From Enoplolaimus lenunculus (taxonomy: Eukaryota; Nematoda; Enoplea; Enoplida; Thoracostomopsidae): a stretch of 64,000 nucleotides of DNA. The stretch is from positions 62,001 through 126,000 of the forward strand of contig JASANG010003249.1 of assembly GCA_030248215.1 (NCBI GenBank), given 5' to 3'. The notes under the pieces were generated by a model that was given only the letters and a program-made list of their open reading frames with translations, made no database searches and had not been told where the DNA came from. This document shows, piece by piece, positions 1 through 12,331 of this stretch (position 1 is its first letter; the number at the start of each line of letters is the position of its first letter). The position numbers and the translations under genes are program-made.

Positions 1-310
1 CCGTCCAGCGTCGTCCCGGTACCCTAGCGGAACGCACTTGTACTGGGCACATGGCACATCATATCTATCCGTTTGTAAAGTTTGTTGTTGTGCGGCACCG
101 TCCGGCGCTAGATGGTGCCACACGACAAGTATAGCGCCACTATTAAAAGTGGCGCTATACCTTTTGATGACGTCCATCATCGCACGTTCGTCGTGCGGCG
201 CCGACCGGCGCCGTCTGCTACCGTACGTCACATTGCGGTATCGTGTGTGAATTACTCATGGTACGATACCGTACGGTGACGGACGGAACCCGACGGCGCC
301 GGAAGTCGCC
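1..310. repeat. Family M copy 1: GC-rich GGCGCC/ACGTC palindromic repeat (window edge)
   Basis: The stretch is far more CpG- and GC-rich than its surroundings, with repeated words such as GGCGCCG and CCGTACG. A perfect 12-bp stem with a 6-base loop lies at 130-159 (TATAGCGCCACT and its reverse complement). The same words recur at 24724-24815, 25905-26262, 27296-27655 and 32427-32545, so this is a dispersed repeat. The left end may lie outside the window. No coding potential is seen. Confidence 0.6.
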
Positions 311-3040
311 CCAAGTACGAACGATGAAAAATATGTTTAAACGTTAAACAGACAAACTACGGATATCTGCGAACGCAACAAGCTCATAGTAGCAACCCCG
401 TTGAGGTTTTAAAAGGGGGGTTAATATGACAGAAGATATGTATGTTTCTATACAAAAAACGGCGTGAAAGACGACAGTTGCAAACAACGTACACGTACCA
501 CCACATTTTGCCTATGGGTCGGACCCATATCGTTAGATGCATATAGCACCCACCTATCACCAGTTAGTAATAGCTTTTCAAACGAACCAACTGCTGCAAT
601 TGCGGATCTCAAAATTTGCATAGAAGTACAGTATAAATCGAACGCAATAAATGTGTTTCATTTCAAACATCACCGTTTCCTGATTTCAAAGTTACAAGAC
701 ACCTAGCATCAACTGGTAATAGGTGCTACACATATATGAGAATACCGGCTTACAAAACTGAATATGTCATTAATTACTTAAACTGTATCACCCCCACGTC
801 CAAAGTTGATGGGAGGGTGCAACAAACGCAACGCACCGCGTGCTCGATGCGTTCTTTTACACACGGACATGTAATCCACTCAGTTCGGAATGTCTTGCTT
901 AAGACTATATAATACGCGTGTGACGGGTCGTACCCCCAAATTCGACTGATGCCCCCCCCCCAAAATACAGTCAGTCTAGTCTAAAACTAAATCTTGCATT
1001 GCAATTGTAGGGGCCATAACCAAAACGATTCAGTGCCCTCCAAAATACGCGGACCCCACTCTGGGTATCCATTATATCGACTCTGGCGATTTCAATCCCC
1101 AACCTCAACGCGAAACGTTGCTCTCAAGTTATCATCTCTTGGCATCGTTCCAAACTCATTATACTTTGTAATATTGACTCGGCGAGTTGTGCCAGACCCA
1201 CGCGGGATGTTTGTTTACCTTCACCAATGATATCCGATTTGACCGTCAATGACGAATTGAAGATTTCCATCGCTGTTTGTGGTTCATAGAGTGCTATGAA
1301 CTGGTTGAGTACGAAAGTATACGGTACAAACAATGATACCAACTTTTATAGTAAGTCGTTAAAAACTAAACAACACTAGGGAAAGCTAAAATATTGCCGA
1401 GAATAGCGCTATATATATAGTTTAGGTCCATATTCTCAAATGCATATTATAGCACCTGTTGTACAGTTAGCGATGGGTTTTCAAACTGACGAGCATATGC
1501 AATTGGTACACAAGTAGGGCTCATCAAAACGCGAACGATGTGCTGAATGTCGAACCTCAACATTCTCATGTTCCAAAGTTACACGACATATCATCAATTG
1601 GTGATAGGTGCTGTACACATTTAAGAATACGGGCTCTAGAGTTAGAAGCCTAATCATTTGTGATTAACCATGAGCCAAAACGCTATGCCTACATTGTACA
1701 AAGTCAAAACGGCTGTAGAATTTGTAACCCCAACATCTGGGCTTACTGCCTGCGCATGTATATAAAAATCGGCTGGAACGCTGCCCAAAATGGCATCTGT
1801 TCAAGAATTTGTTAAAAATCATCATTAAGCTTAGGCTTAGACGTAGGCTTACGGATTAAGCATGGTCATTTATGCTTTAGACTTCAAGTTGTCGGACGAC
1901 AAATTGTCGCAGATTCGTTCGGAATCAGAATCGGAACTGCAAAATTTTGTAACTGTACGGATAATTTGTATTGCCAAATATAATATTGATTTAGGTATGG
2001 TGTCTGTTGGCTGGCAACAATTGTCAAAAACGTCGCATGAATAAATGGGCGACGATTTCTGGTTATGTAAAGCTAAACTACAATCAATTATTGATAAGTC
2101 AACCGATCGAAAGCAATTTAATAGATAAATAATACAGAATGTTTACGCATCGTATCACAACAAGTACAATTAAAATTAAAATTTCAAAAATTCCGATTCC
2201 GATTGATTGTACAACCGGAATCGGAACTCGATCTGAATCGGAATTCTAATCGGAATCACAATTCCAGTCGCACCGCGATACCAGAATATAAGGGAACTAT
2301 AGAACAACGCCCAACGATCACATATACACCAGGAATCGACCAGATATCACGTTTCAGTTGAACTAAACGCCAGTCGAAAACCGACATTCAAATGCGGCAA
2401 ATGACTTAACTCTGAAACAAGAGCGTTACACCCCGAATTGAAGCGTTCGCCACCGATCAATCATAATTCAACTCACGTCTACCAAATATTCATTCAGATA
2501 AATCGACGGGGTATAACAACGCAAAATGCGAAAAAAAACACAATATTTTTCACAGCAGCATCTTTCAACGCCTTCTCATCGCCGCCTTGAAGCAAAACAC
2601 GTTAATGTAAGCTAATTAATTCCTACGTCTTTTTAGTATTTGTGTGTGCATATTTGCGTGTGATACACGCTCAAAATAACCCATTTTTTGCAGAAGCCAC
2701 ACACAAAAACCAACAGAGTTTCACCCAAAAAGGATTAAGCTACACAACAGCTTCCTGCTGTAACAGTTTTCATCTTGAACGAGTAGTATTGCAAAGCGAG
2801 CTAAAAAAACGTTTGAGCGTTCAAAACTGCAAATCGGTTCTCGTTTCGCCAGAAATTTCGCGTAACAATGTATCCCCCCCCCGATTCTTTTACGCATATA
2901 CGTATGCCCCCAATTGCACAAACAAACAGCAAAAAGCAAACGCCACCGTACTTCAACACAGCTTCGTCTGCACACACACACACACAACAGACTCGTTCAC
3001 TATACTGAAGTTGAACTCCAGCTGAGTATCAGCAAAAAGT
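310..3040. other. Non-coding stretch with scattered short repeats
   Basis: No recognisable gene. It holds two copies of a roughly 110-bp dispersed module (family R, near 640-755 and 1545-1660) built around an inverted CACCAATTGGTG-like word. A third copy lies near 24030-24180. Around 2160-2280 there is a run of degenerate GGAATC/GATTCC words. At 2545-2605 a segment is bounded by a good acceptor and donor on the plus strand, discussed in the findings. The rest looks unique and AT-rich. Confidence 0.45.
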
Positions 3041-3042
3041 TG

Positions 3043-3043
3043 C

Positions 3044-3075
<32 letters not shown>
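3043..3075. repeat. (ATT)n microsatellite
   Basis: About eleven uninterrupted TTA/ATT units, directly upstream of the diverged family A copy. Confidence 0.85.
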
Positions 3076-3077
<2 letters not shown>

Positions 3078-3127
3078 TTGCTCATGCGCTTATTTCTATT
3101 ATCTGTAGCGTTTTTACACAACAACAA

Positions 3128-3565
3128 TTCGTGGGTGCAACCGGAATTCCGGTTTGCGGTAATGATAAATTCGGTATTTTTTCACCGGAATTTTCCGGCA
3201 TTTTCGGTATTGTAAATTTTCCACTTTTTTTCACCCGCATTTTTCGGCATTGAAAATTTTTCTCATTCGAAAATTTAACAAAAATTAATATATTATCCGA
3301 ACTTATTATTCTAAAATTATCTGAGCATGTATTTGCTAAAATTTTCAATTTGTGTCATACTCCATAATGTATCGTACGTTTCCGGCGACAGCATTTGTTC
3401 CAGGATTTAGGCGTTCTAATTGGTGTGTTTACTGTTTACACCATAAGAAGCAATAAAATCGCGTTAAAAATGAATTTTTCCGCAACAATCATTTTTGTTT
3501 TCCGGCTCCGGTTCCGGCATCTTTTAAACTTATCGGTTCCGTTTCCGGAACACCAGACGCGTAGT
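3128..3565. repeat. Diverged family A-like element (CCGGAA-rich)
   Basis: It opens with GGGTGCAACCGGAATTCCGG, close to the family A end, and contains CCGGAATTTTCCGG and GTTCCGGCA words. It ends near 3560 with GTTTCCGG. A matching copy lies at 54515-54875, and both share an interior not seen in the younger A copies. No clean target duplication is visible. It is probably an older subfamily of the hAT-type MITEs. Confidence 0.5.
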
Positions 3566-3704
3566 ATGCAGCAGCATGGGTGGGTTCAAAGAATCAATTT
3601 ATTTGACCCCAAGCATTCGCAAGATTTTTAAAAACATACATCCAACCGGATTTTTTCCAACTTTTCGCAAATTTCAGTACGGTATATATTCTCCGGATCT
3701 ACTA

Positions 3705-4062
3705 CAATTCGTCGCCCGACAACTTGTCACCCAACACTGTCCACAATGTATTAATACATGCATGTATAATTATAAGTGTAGTCCAAAGCCTAAGCATAAT
3801 GATGGGTGACATTCAACAGCGGTGTGTGGACGTATAGTTCGACTATTCGTCGCTCGACAACTTGTCGCCCAACAGTGTTTATTAAAGCTTATTAATAAAT
3901 CTAAGCATAATCCATAGCAAAATCATAACCTTCAAAAATCTAAGCATAAACGATGAGCGACAAATTGCCGAGTCGATAAATCTTCGGACTGCAAGCTATC
4001 GATCAAATTTCGGATTACAAGTTATCAGTCGACGAGTTGTCCGGCGACGAACTGTTATGATA
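3705..4062. repeat. Family F copy 1: inverted-repeat element with CGTCGCCCGACAACTTGTCG ends
   Basis: The left part reads CGTCGCCCGACAACTTGTC and the right part ends with GTTGTCCGGCGACGAACTG, so the two ends are inverted repeats. The same end words recur near 7262, 14985, 39955, 44786, 49540 and 51660. The interior contains TAAGCATAATG words. Long palindromic ends and lack of coding capacity suggest a foldback or MITE family. Its superfamily is not known to me. Confidence 0.55.
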
Positions 4063-4085
4063 TTGCTATATAAATATAGCAAACA

Positions 4086-4457
4086 GGGCACATGTATAGA
4101 ACACGGCCGGAACCGTAGTATAAGAATATTCCTAAGCCTAGGCCTAAGCGTATGATGAGCCTATTCCTAAGCCTAAGCCTAAGCGTATGATGAGCCTATT
4201 CCTAAGCCTAAGCTAATGAGCCTATTCCTAAGCCTAAGCTTAAGCGTATGGATGAGCCTATTCCTAAGCCTAAGCCTAAGCGTATGGATGAGCCTATTCC
4301 TAAGCCTAAGCCTAAGCGTATGATGAGCCTATTCCTAAGCCTAAGCGTATGGATGAGCCTATTCCTAAGCCTAAGCAAAAAAATTATAGTCAAAAGCTTA
4401 AACTGACTCTATTATAGCCCCTGCGGAAAATGATCAGGCCCTGTTCTATACATGAGC
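4086..4457. mobile_element. Family E copy 1: MITE with an internal CCTAAG minisatellite
   Basis: Ends are inverted repeats: GGGCACATGTATAGAACA on the left and a CTGTTCTATACATGAGCC counterpart on the right. Flanks AGCAAACA and GCAAACGT suggest a short, imperfect target duplication. Between 4130 and 4378 lie about seven units of roughly 30 bp built from CCTAAG and GCGTATGATGAGCC words. No coding capacity. Related copies are at 7893, 18104, 37369 and 45000. Confidence 0.65.
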
Positions 4458-4967
4458 CGCAAACGTTATGCTCGTCAAAACAGTATTAAGTACGTAACAA
4501 ATGCAGTACTTTCAAGCGTGCTATTATATTATTTCCTGCATTCAAAATTTGAAACGATAGCGAGAAAATTTTTTTAAACTCTTCTCAAATTTTAATACCG
4601 CTCAGATATTACCGAACGTGGAACGTTGCCTACACTCGTCAAATCCTATCGTAAACTTCAGTTTGATCCAAACGAAACCCTACCAACGTCTGTCTACCTA
4701 CAAATCCGCAGTGAACCAACCGACTTTGCGAATTTTAAGCAAAGTTAAAATTTGTCAGTGGACGGGGGGATGCCCCATTGGACCTCCCCCCCTTTGGCTG
4801 TGCACCCAACTACACATACGTACAATGGTTCAGTTTCATCGCAGTCGTAATTGGAATATTTTTGTACGCAACGCGTGCACTCAACCAGCGACAACTCAAT
4901 AGATACATTTCGGCTATTGTTTTATGCTTAGGCTTACACGCAAGCTGCTCTAACGCACACTTTGCAC

Positions 4968-5420
4968 CAGGATGCGACCGGATATTAATTTACCGAATAC
5001 AGGAACCGGATATATATATACGGATATTGAATTATTACCGGAACAGCAACCGGATACCGGATATTGTATATGTTAAAAATAATATATTTTTTCGCTGTAT
5101 TTTTAGCGTGTTCAAGGTTCTGATCTGTTGTTAATATTAACTCTCGCTCGGTTACTAAGTTCAAAACACCCGAAAACATATCAAAATTTGCACTTTTTGA
5201 TTTGTTCAGAAATGTAATCGCACAAAGATGTTAAAAATGCTCACTTGTAAAAAGCAGTTTTTAACGCGATATTCGGCGCCAGAATCGTAAATTTCCGGTA
5301 TTCGGCACCAGAACTGTAAATATACGGTATTCGGTACGTTTATACCGGACACCGGAACCGGATACGGGTATCGATTTTTGCCGGATATTAAACCGGAACC
5401 GGATATTCGGACGCACCCTG
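4968..5420. mobile_element. Family B copy 1: hAT-type MITE
   Basis: The ends are CAGGATGCGACCGGATAT and a matching CCGGATATTCGGACGCACCCTG-type right end. It is flanked by ctttgcac and ttttgcac, an 8-bp duplication with one mismatch. CAGG ends plus 8-bp duplications are the mark of the hAT superfamily. About 450 bp, no transposase. Another copy at 36277-36711 is nested in family C; a partial one is near 23362. Confidence 0.75.
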
Positions 5421-5499
5421 TTTTGCACAACTGTGGAGGTTTATTTCCAGCCACGCAAGTGGAAGAAAGGACGGTCCCGTTGCCAAGGGGAGAGGGAAT

Positions 5500-5670
5500 G
5501 GTTCAGCAGCCCCCCTCGGAGAAAAATTTTGGCCCTCCATAAAAAATTTTTAACCTTGCTTGTAAGTCAGCGAAAACCCTTGTCTGCCCTGTCCTGGAAA
5601 ATTTTTAGCTTCTCAAGCAAAGGTCAGCTGTCTGCGGACCTGGGACGCCATCTCTCACAAACACTCACTA
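5500..5670. repeat. Family K copy: inverted CTTGCTTGTAAGTC / AAAATTTT module
   Basis: Shows the words AAAATTTTTAACCTTGCTTG, TAAGTCAGCGAAAACCC and CTGGAAAATTTTTAGC. In either orientation they recur near 8310, 9465, 10670, 33910, 46254 and 50190, usually beside GCCAGCTCACCTTGCTAG and a run of C or G. This is a dispersed non-coding repeat of unknown superfamily. Confidence 0.5.
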
Positions 5671-6213
5671 CACACGACACGCCCAACGACGACCGAATCT
5701 CTCACAAGAGCGTCCCCACGGCAGGATGCACTACGAGACCGTGCCTCCAAATAAACTCGCTCTAAAACTAAACAATCTTGGACTGCAAGCATAGTGCCAC
5801 CCCCCCCCCCCCCAAAAATTACTCGGTGCCCCCCAAATATAATTTTCTATACGGACGCCTCGGCCCTCTCACAAACATCGAAATTCACACGCCTATATTA
5901 CTTTGATAAAGTATGTAGTAGTAGTAGTAGTAGTAATGTTGCACGCGATACCAATACAACAACACTCAGCAGCAAACAGAAAAAAACAATAATAAAAATG
6001 CAAATTTACGACAAAAAAACCGTATAACAAACACACTCAAATATTGCACTTCGACGTACACATCACCCTCTCTTTGCGCAGGGGGGCGGGGCACGGCTGT
6101 AGTTAAGTTAGAATTGAATGCACGCAAAGGATAATCGCATGTAAGTTTTTATCTGCGAGTCTCCAGCGAGCACAAACAAAATGTTTTTTGAACATTTGAA
6201 ATCTTTTAAATAC

Positions 6214-6517
6214 GTCGTAGGCCAATCTACTATTCACGCCAATTATATACCAATTGGCCTAGGCCAATCTGCTATTCGAAGCAAATAGCAGTTTTGGCCA
6301 AGGCCAAATAGCGATTGTAAGGTATCCGATAACTACAGTGATGTAAGACCAACGCTGATTGGTTAACGGTATTACGGCTGTTCAAAAATAATCAAATCTG
6401 ATTGGTCGTCTATAAATTCAATAGTAGTTTAACCCAGACCAAACTGCTACTACATAAAATAACATTATTGGCCACGACGAATTACTAATTGGACAAAATA
6501 GCAGATTGGCCTACAAC
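6214..6517. mobile_element. Family G copy 1: MITE with GTCGTAGGCCAATCTGCTATT-like ends
   Basis: The left end GTCGTAGGCCAATCTACTAT and the right end AATAGCAGATTGGCCTACAAC are inverted repeats of about 20 bp. An inner repeat of GGCCAATT words follows the left end. Length is 304 bp with no coding capacity. No convincing target duplication. Further copies are at about 8855, 45189, 51295 and a truncated one at 44362. Confidence 0.7.
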
Positions 6518-7261
6518 ACATATACAAATAGATACTGAAAACACGTATAAATACCTACCTATATTATACAATCGGATGCAGCAAATAACATTTCAACATT
6601 GTCAAATAATCTCATATACATATATGTTATATATATGTATATATATATATAAATATATGGTAGTGCTTTAATGATTTGGCTCTTTCTCACTGAGCGAATT
6701 ATTAACTGTCTCATCCCCGCCGGCAAAATGAATACAACGAACAGACAAAATGTAGGCCCCCCTGGTGTCGATGTTCCATTATTCAAAACTACAACGTAAA
6801 CGTATATAAATATATATACGTAGTACGTAGTTATTAGTTTATTATTAAAATATATAAATCGTATCTCTTGACAATAAATAATTGCACTGATTAAATATAC
6901 AAAAATACTGCTTTATCACGGTGGCTAAAATAGTCAGAACCGGAACAGCCACACCCTATACCATCTTCCTTTTGAAAGGGGGTGGCCAGTCCAAAACCGG
7001 GTCGCCACCCTTACAGAATTTTAAACGTAAAAAGTTGAAAAAATATTTTAATCATCACACGCGGCTTCCATTCTAGAGTATTAGGGATCCCCAAATCCTA
7101 GCCTGTGTCGGTACTGCAAATAGAGGCGCAGCTGGGCGGGCGAAGATTGAGTGGACTGACACTAGAAGGGCGCCGTTGATTGCTCATTCGATGAGCCGGC
7201 ATCCGGCTTCGGAATATACAGTTCAATTGAAAACCTGCGAAACCGGTTAATCATCTACACA

Positions 7262-7890
7262 CCAATTCGTCACCCGACAACTTGTCGCCCAACACAGTGT
7301 CCTAATACCTATGAATAAACTAGGAGGGGTGTGCCGATATCAAAATTTTTTGCCGATGCCTATTCTTATTTTGAAATTTTGCCGATGGACGAACCGATGC
7401 CGATTCCAACTGTACTAAACCATGCTTAATAAACAAATAGAATACTACATTACATTTTTATATGAAGGCTTAAACTCTAACCATCATTAACGATTATAAT
7501 TTTATAAGAACGGTTTATTTCAATTAAGTTTTTTAAACAAAAACGCAAGACAGATAACAATTTTTCCTAGCGGACACACACTGGTATGCGCCCATAAACG
7601 AAATTGATAGCATTCCAACTGATTGTTACGTGCAAAAAGTATCAGCAAAGAATCGGCAATTGTTTTGCAGTGCCGATGCCCCGATGCCGATACTCATGAA
7701 AAGTGTCGATTATTACCGATGCCGATGCCGATTAATCGGCACATCCCTAGAATAAACCTAAGTATAATCCAACGTCAAGGTCTAATCCTACGCATAAATG
7801 ATGTGCGACGAATTGACGAGTCGATGACATTTCGAACTCCAAGTTGTTCGGGCGACGACGCTTCGCTGGCGAACATTTCATAGCCCATGT
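7262..7890. repeat. Family F copy 2, split by an inserted hAT MITE
   Basis: The left half (7262-7320) reads CGTCACCCGACAACTTGTCG and the right half (7750-7885) ends with the GACGAATTGACGAGTCGATG and GGGCGACGA words of family F. The sequence between is a complete family J element, flanked by exact 8-bp duplications, so this F copy is older than that insertion. Confidence 0.65.
7321..7749. mobile_element. Family J copy 1: hAT-type MITE nested in family F
   Basis: Starts TAGGAGGGGTGTGCCGAT and ends ATCGGCACATCCCTA, an inverted repeat of the TAGGGATGTGCCGAT type known from hAT elements. Both flanks carry the exact 8-bp duplication gaataaac (7313-7320 and 7750-7757). 429 bp, interior rich in GCCGATGCCGAT, no transposase. 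A diverged copy is at 48843-49240 and a truncated one at 52792-52927. Confidence 0.85.
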
Positions 7891-7892
7891 AA

Positions 7893-8102
7893 AGATCAGA
7901 GGCGCAACGTTTTTCTGTGGGACTGGAATAGAGTAAAGCTTAAGCTTTAGACTAATTTTTTGCTTGGCTTAGGCTTACAATTAGGCTTAGGCTTCGGAAT
8001 ATGGTCATTCTTACGCTTAGACTTAAGCTTAAGCTTAAGCTTAGGCTTCGGCTTAGGAATATGCTTGTAATACTGTTCCGCCCCTGTTCTTTACATTGGC
8101 CC
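7893..8102. mobile_element. Family E copy 2: hAT-like MITE with TTAGGC-like interior
   Basis: Left end GCCCATGTAAAGATCAGAGG, right end CCTGTTCTTTACATTGGCC, mutually inverted. Flanks atttcata and atttcatt differ at one of 8 positions. The interior has many CTTAGGCTTA and AAGCTTAAGC words. It sits next to the right end of family F copy 2. Confidence 0.65.
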
Positions 8103-8854
8103 ATTTCATTAGCAAGTGCTAAAACAAGGTATAATCCTCTGATCTCGTTTGGACCGTTTTATGACGACAAAATGTAAAAAATTTTCATCATTTCGAGCAA
8201 AAATCTACATGATGTATACACTGTACTCACGGCTACGGTCCGCCATAAGTAGGTACATAGCAGATGTGCATAGCAAGATTATCAGGTTACAGCTACTCAG
8301 ACCCGTAGTCAGCTCACCTTGCAAGGGGGGAGAAAGGGATAAAATCTTTTCAACAGGGGCATTGAAGGGTTTTCAATGACTTACACGCAAGGTTGAAAAT
8401 TTTCTGGCTACGATCCGCTGCTACTGCTCTCTACCGCTCCTAGGGACCTTGCATTTAAACACAAACACGTACAAATCTGACATCTATAAAATTTTAATGT
8501 CACCTATGGGCCCCCCTGTCACCTATGCCCCCCCCCCCACAATTGTCAGTTTGGAGAGGGACGGGCGCACGTGCCGCAGACCGGCCCTGTGCGAACTAAA
8601 TAATAGTCAAAACCTACACAACCTCACATTCACATTTGTGCCCTGCAGTCATCAAAACAGCTAAGTTCACCCATTTGCCTAATATGGATAAGATTTCCAG
8701 TTGCAACACTAAAACAAGAAAATCACTGGTGAATCGAAAGTGGGCCGGGCGGCATCCAAGTCGATTCCCCCCCCCCGAAACAGACGATCAAAACCAAAAT
8801 TTTGTTCAGCTTCGGGTTCACTACGATCGCCAACTATTCTCTAAATTATGTACC

Positions 8855-9130
8855 TGTCATAGACCAATCTGTTATTCAGGCCAATTGCTAATTGGCGTAG
8901 TCCAATCTACTATTGGAAGCACTTTGGCCTATTCTAAACTGCTCCTGAACTAACCAATCAAATCTGCACGCACTTGATCAGCCGCAATCGCGTTATCGAA
9001 TCAGCGTCGTTTCGCTATGGCTCACAATCGCAATTTGCCCAAGGCCAAGCTGCAATTTGCTTAAAATAGCAGACTGGCCTGCGCCAATTGGTATATAATT
9101 GGCCTGAATAGCAGACTGGTTCTACGCCAT
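8855..9130. mobile_element. Family G copy 2
   Basis: Left end TGTCATAGACCAATCTGTTA and right end GCAGACTGGTTCTACGCCA are diverged forms of the family G inverted repeats. Inner words GGCCAATTGCTAATTGGC and TGGTATATAATTGGCC are kept. About 275 bp, no coding capacity. Confidence 0.6.
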
Positions 9131-9464
9131 ACCCAGTACGCTGCGTATCCCATCAGAAATTGGCTCGATTCGTCACTGAACAAAAATCGCTAAACGACTG
9201 GTTATACCACCAGTTGATCAAAAAACAAAACAAAACTATTAAAATTGTGCCAAGCAAAAAACAATCACATTTCCCCCAAACTTGAATGATTCACAGTTTA
9301 GCGCAACGCTCAGCAGCAACAGCTCGAGCAACAACTCATCGACACATTTGCGTACAACTCGTGCTTCACATTGATTGCAGATTAAAATTGCATTACTAAC
9401 GTTGTGCAATTAGCAAATTTGGAAGCCGGGAACGACAAGGGGGTTCGTTCATCCACTCCTGGAA

Positions 9465-9740
9465 AAATTTTACCCCCACACCAGAAGCAGGCCCGCAGCC
9501 AGCTTACCTTGCTAGGTAGGCCTAAATATTTTTCAGGCGGGGCATTCAAGAGGTTTTAATGACTAATGACTTACAAGCAAAGTTGATAATTTTTAGGCGG
9601 GGAGGGCAAAACTTTTTCAGTAGGGCTCAGCCGCCCCCCCCGAAGAATTTTTAACCTTGTTCATAAGTCATCAGTAACGCTTGTTTGCTCTCGTGAAAAA
9701 TATTCCCCCCACAGCAAGGCGAGCTGGCTACGGGCGCAAA
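9465..9740. repeat. Family K copies in tandem or head-to-head arrangement
   Basis: Contains CCAGCTTACCTTGCTAGG, AGGCGGGGCATTCAAGAGG, TTACAAGCAAAGTTGATAAT and then the inverted words TTTTTAACCTTGTTC and TAAGTCATCAGTAACGC. This is a palindromic arrangement of the K module. No gene seen. Confidence 0.5.
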
Positions 9741-10224
9741 GCCGGGAACGTTAGCAACGAGGGACAGGGGTGCCCCTATCGAAATTTCCGGTAAAACAAG
9801 CAAAGGTGCACTTTTCCAGGCGTCTAAAATTTTTCTTCGGAAAAACTTTCACACGATGACATCATGATGACATCATACCGCGTCCCGAAACGAAATCCCG
9901 GCTATGACGTCAGTGTTGAACACCAATTGCATAATCACAATTTTACAAGCATGACTGTTGCACTTCCTGTCAGCACCAGACAACAGGTGTATATGTTTGT
10001 AGCCTTTAATTGGCAAAAACATAATATCAAATCATAACAAACATACCCACAGGACGAGTGGGAGTATAGTTTATGCTGCTGCCGGCCAGTAGCCAGCTCC
10101 TCGTGCTAGGGGGGGCTAAAATTTTTTCAGGAGGGGCATGCAAGTAGTGTTTTTACTTGCAACATGGCAATATTTGTATTTCCACATAGTAACCGCGTCA
10201 TATATAACATATATGTATATATGC

Positions 10225-10560
10225 CATGATGAACAGCAATTTTTACGGTTTTGTAGCAAATTATTCATAATCATTTAAATGTTGGAAAGTTTGTCTTCGA
10301 AACATCGTCATTTCGAAATGAGTAGTTTTGCGATTAGTTCAAATTTGTTATAAACTGTTTCTGATCTGTTTTCGCAAAACTGATGATGAAATAGCTGAAA
10401 ATGCAGTTAAGCCATTTTTGGCAAGTATTCTAAACAGTCCAACAGTAATTCGGTGACGAAAATTATTTCGAATTTAAGTTCCTGTTCCTCTTCCGTTTCC
10501 TACAAAGAAATTCAATTCCTGTTCCTGTTCCATCAAAACTTGCTTCCTGTTCGAACCCTG
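10225..10560. repeat. Family T copy (reverse orientation)
   Basis: Contains CATTTAAATGTTGGAAA, TTCCTGTTCCTG and ends with TTCGAACCCTG. These match, in reverse, the family T copy at 48327-48768. Its left end is not clear. Non-coding. Confidence 0.5.
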
Positions 10561-10669
10561 ATATATAGACATAGACGAGAGAGAGAAAAAGAATTTTCAA
10601 ACCAATTAAATTTCGCACTCATACAATTAACGGTGAAACAAACAGTTTTACGATTGCACTATACTTTAC

Positions 10670-10815
10670 TAGGGGCCAGGGTGGGCTCATCAGCCCCCCA
10701 AGGATAACTTTCGCCCCTCGTCGAAAATTTTCAACCTTAATGAAAACCTATGTATTGCCAATCCTTAAACATTTCCAGCCCCCCCCCCCATCGCTAGCAA
10801 GGTGAGCTGGCTACC
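10670..10815. repeat. Family K copy
   Basis: Shows GGGCCAGGGTGGGCTCA, AAAATTTTCAACCTT, a run of nine C and GCTAGCAAGGTGAGCTGGCT, the standard K words. No gene. Confidence 0.45.
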
Positions 10816-11617
10816 GGCTTGCATTGGAATATAAATTTAAACCTCGAACACCAATTCGATTCGGAATCAAGTGTTGTTTAAAAATTATTCAAACTATAAA
10901 CACACCACAGCAATAACACAACACAACAAAATAGTAATATATTTTGAACGCTGATTGTTTGATTGAATACGTCTTACATCTTAAAACTGCCCGTCAACAC
11001 GAAGATAAAGAGTAACTTATTTCGACAATACAATGGACGTAGCCACGAACGGGGCGGCGGCGGCGGCGGGGTTGACAACCAAACACCCCTTTATACAGGA
11101 ATTTTACACGATTTTTCCGCTACAAACAGACGACAAATCGTCAAATTTCAATTTTTCAACACAACATAACAATCCCACTTTCCACCAACCGTTAGCCGGC
11201 ATCAGTATCACAACACAACGTACGCTGACAAATTTGATCCAGTGACAGATGCAGAAAAGAGACAATTTCCACAATCGAAGCCAGCCAGATAAACAACTGG
11301 AAAGCGTTCGCAAGCGAGAAGATGCCACCGCAACTTTTTTCAGTACGAGATGTTGGTTTTGATTTAATGTTGACGGACGGGACAGGTGACTCTAGACCAA
11401 GGGCTGGGCGCTGGGCGGCTCCCCCTTTGTATCTGACAGGGGCCAATTATTGTAATATGCAATTCCAAAATTACGTATTGATTTGATCAACAACATAATT
11501 TTCAAATACTCAAAATTAAAAAAAAAGTTCAATAAGTGGCCGTATTGTATGATTCAAAAAACACAGAGCAGTTTTTTTATTTCAATGACCGCCTTTGATG
11601 AACAACTGTATACTTAT

Positions 11618-11905
11618 ACTAGCAAGAGTGTATTATAATCGCCATTTGACAAGAGTATACAACTGGGCGCATTCTGTGTAGAAAAGAATGCACTCGGCAC
11701 GCGTTGCGTTTTTGTTGCCGCACCCTCCCACACCCTCGTTTATTTAGTGGGTACAACCGGTGCGAACCATGGCACTTTTATGTATGCAGCGTCAAACAGG
11801 CTCCCGTTACAGTTTAATTTAGGAGGGTATTCATGTGATAGCGAGCCATCTCTCGAATTGCATACTCTTGTATTATGCACTCTTGATATTAGTAATACAC
11901 ACATA
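11618..11905. repeat. Family Q copy 1: element with CAAGAGTGTGCAACT-like ends
   Basis: The inverted end words CAAGAGTATACAACTGGG and TTGCATACTCTTG bracket a stretch with GCACGCGTTGCGTTTTTG and GCGAACCATGGCA. The same set recurs at 14071-14400, 34765-35110 and 59585-59940. The interior carries no coding sequence that I recognise. Confidence 0.55.
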
Positions 11906-12331
11906 CATACTTGGATTGCAAACTCCAGCAGTGGATCCCGAAACTTCTGCTGGATGCGGCCGTGAGATACATGATAGTGGACAGAAGCGTACGAGCAGGA
12001 AGCCGAACGCTATTTTACTACTAAATCTTATTACCAAATTTTGGTTTTAAGCTCTGTTGGCGGAGGGTATATCAAGCTACCCTTTTCCCCCATTTGGATC
12101 CGCCAATGGTAGTAGGGTCGTGCAGCGCAAATTAAATTTCACAACGAAACCGGTTGATTGCACAGCAATTGCTGCGCGCTGACCGCGATATTCAATGCAA
12201 AAACTCACAATTTATGCATCGGTGCCTTCTGCTCCGGCACTGAACGACGGCAGGAACCAAAAATTTTACAGTTTTGCGGCCAAATTGTAAAAAAAGCGTC
12301 TTAAAATAAGCATAAGCATAGCCTTCAAAGC

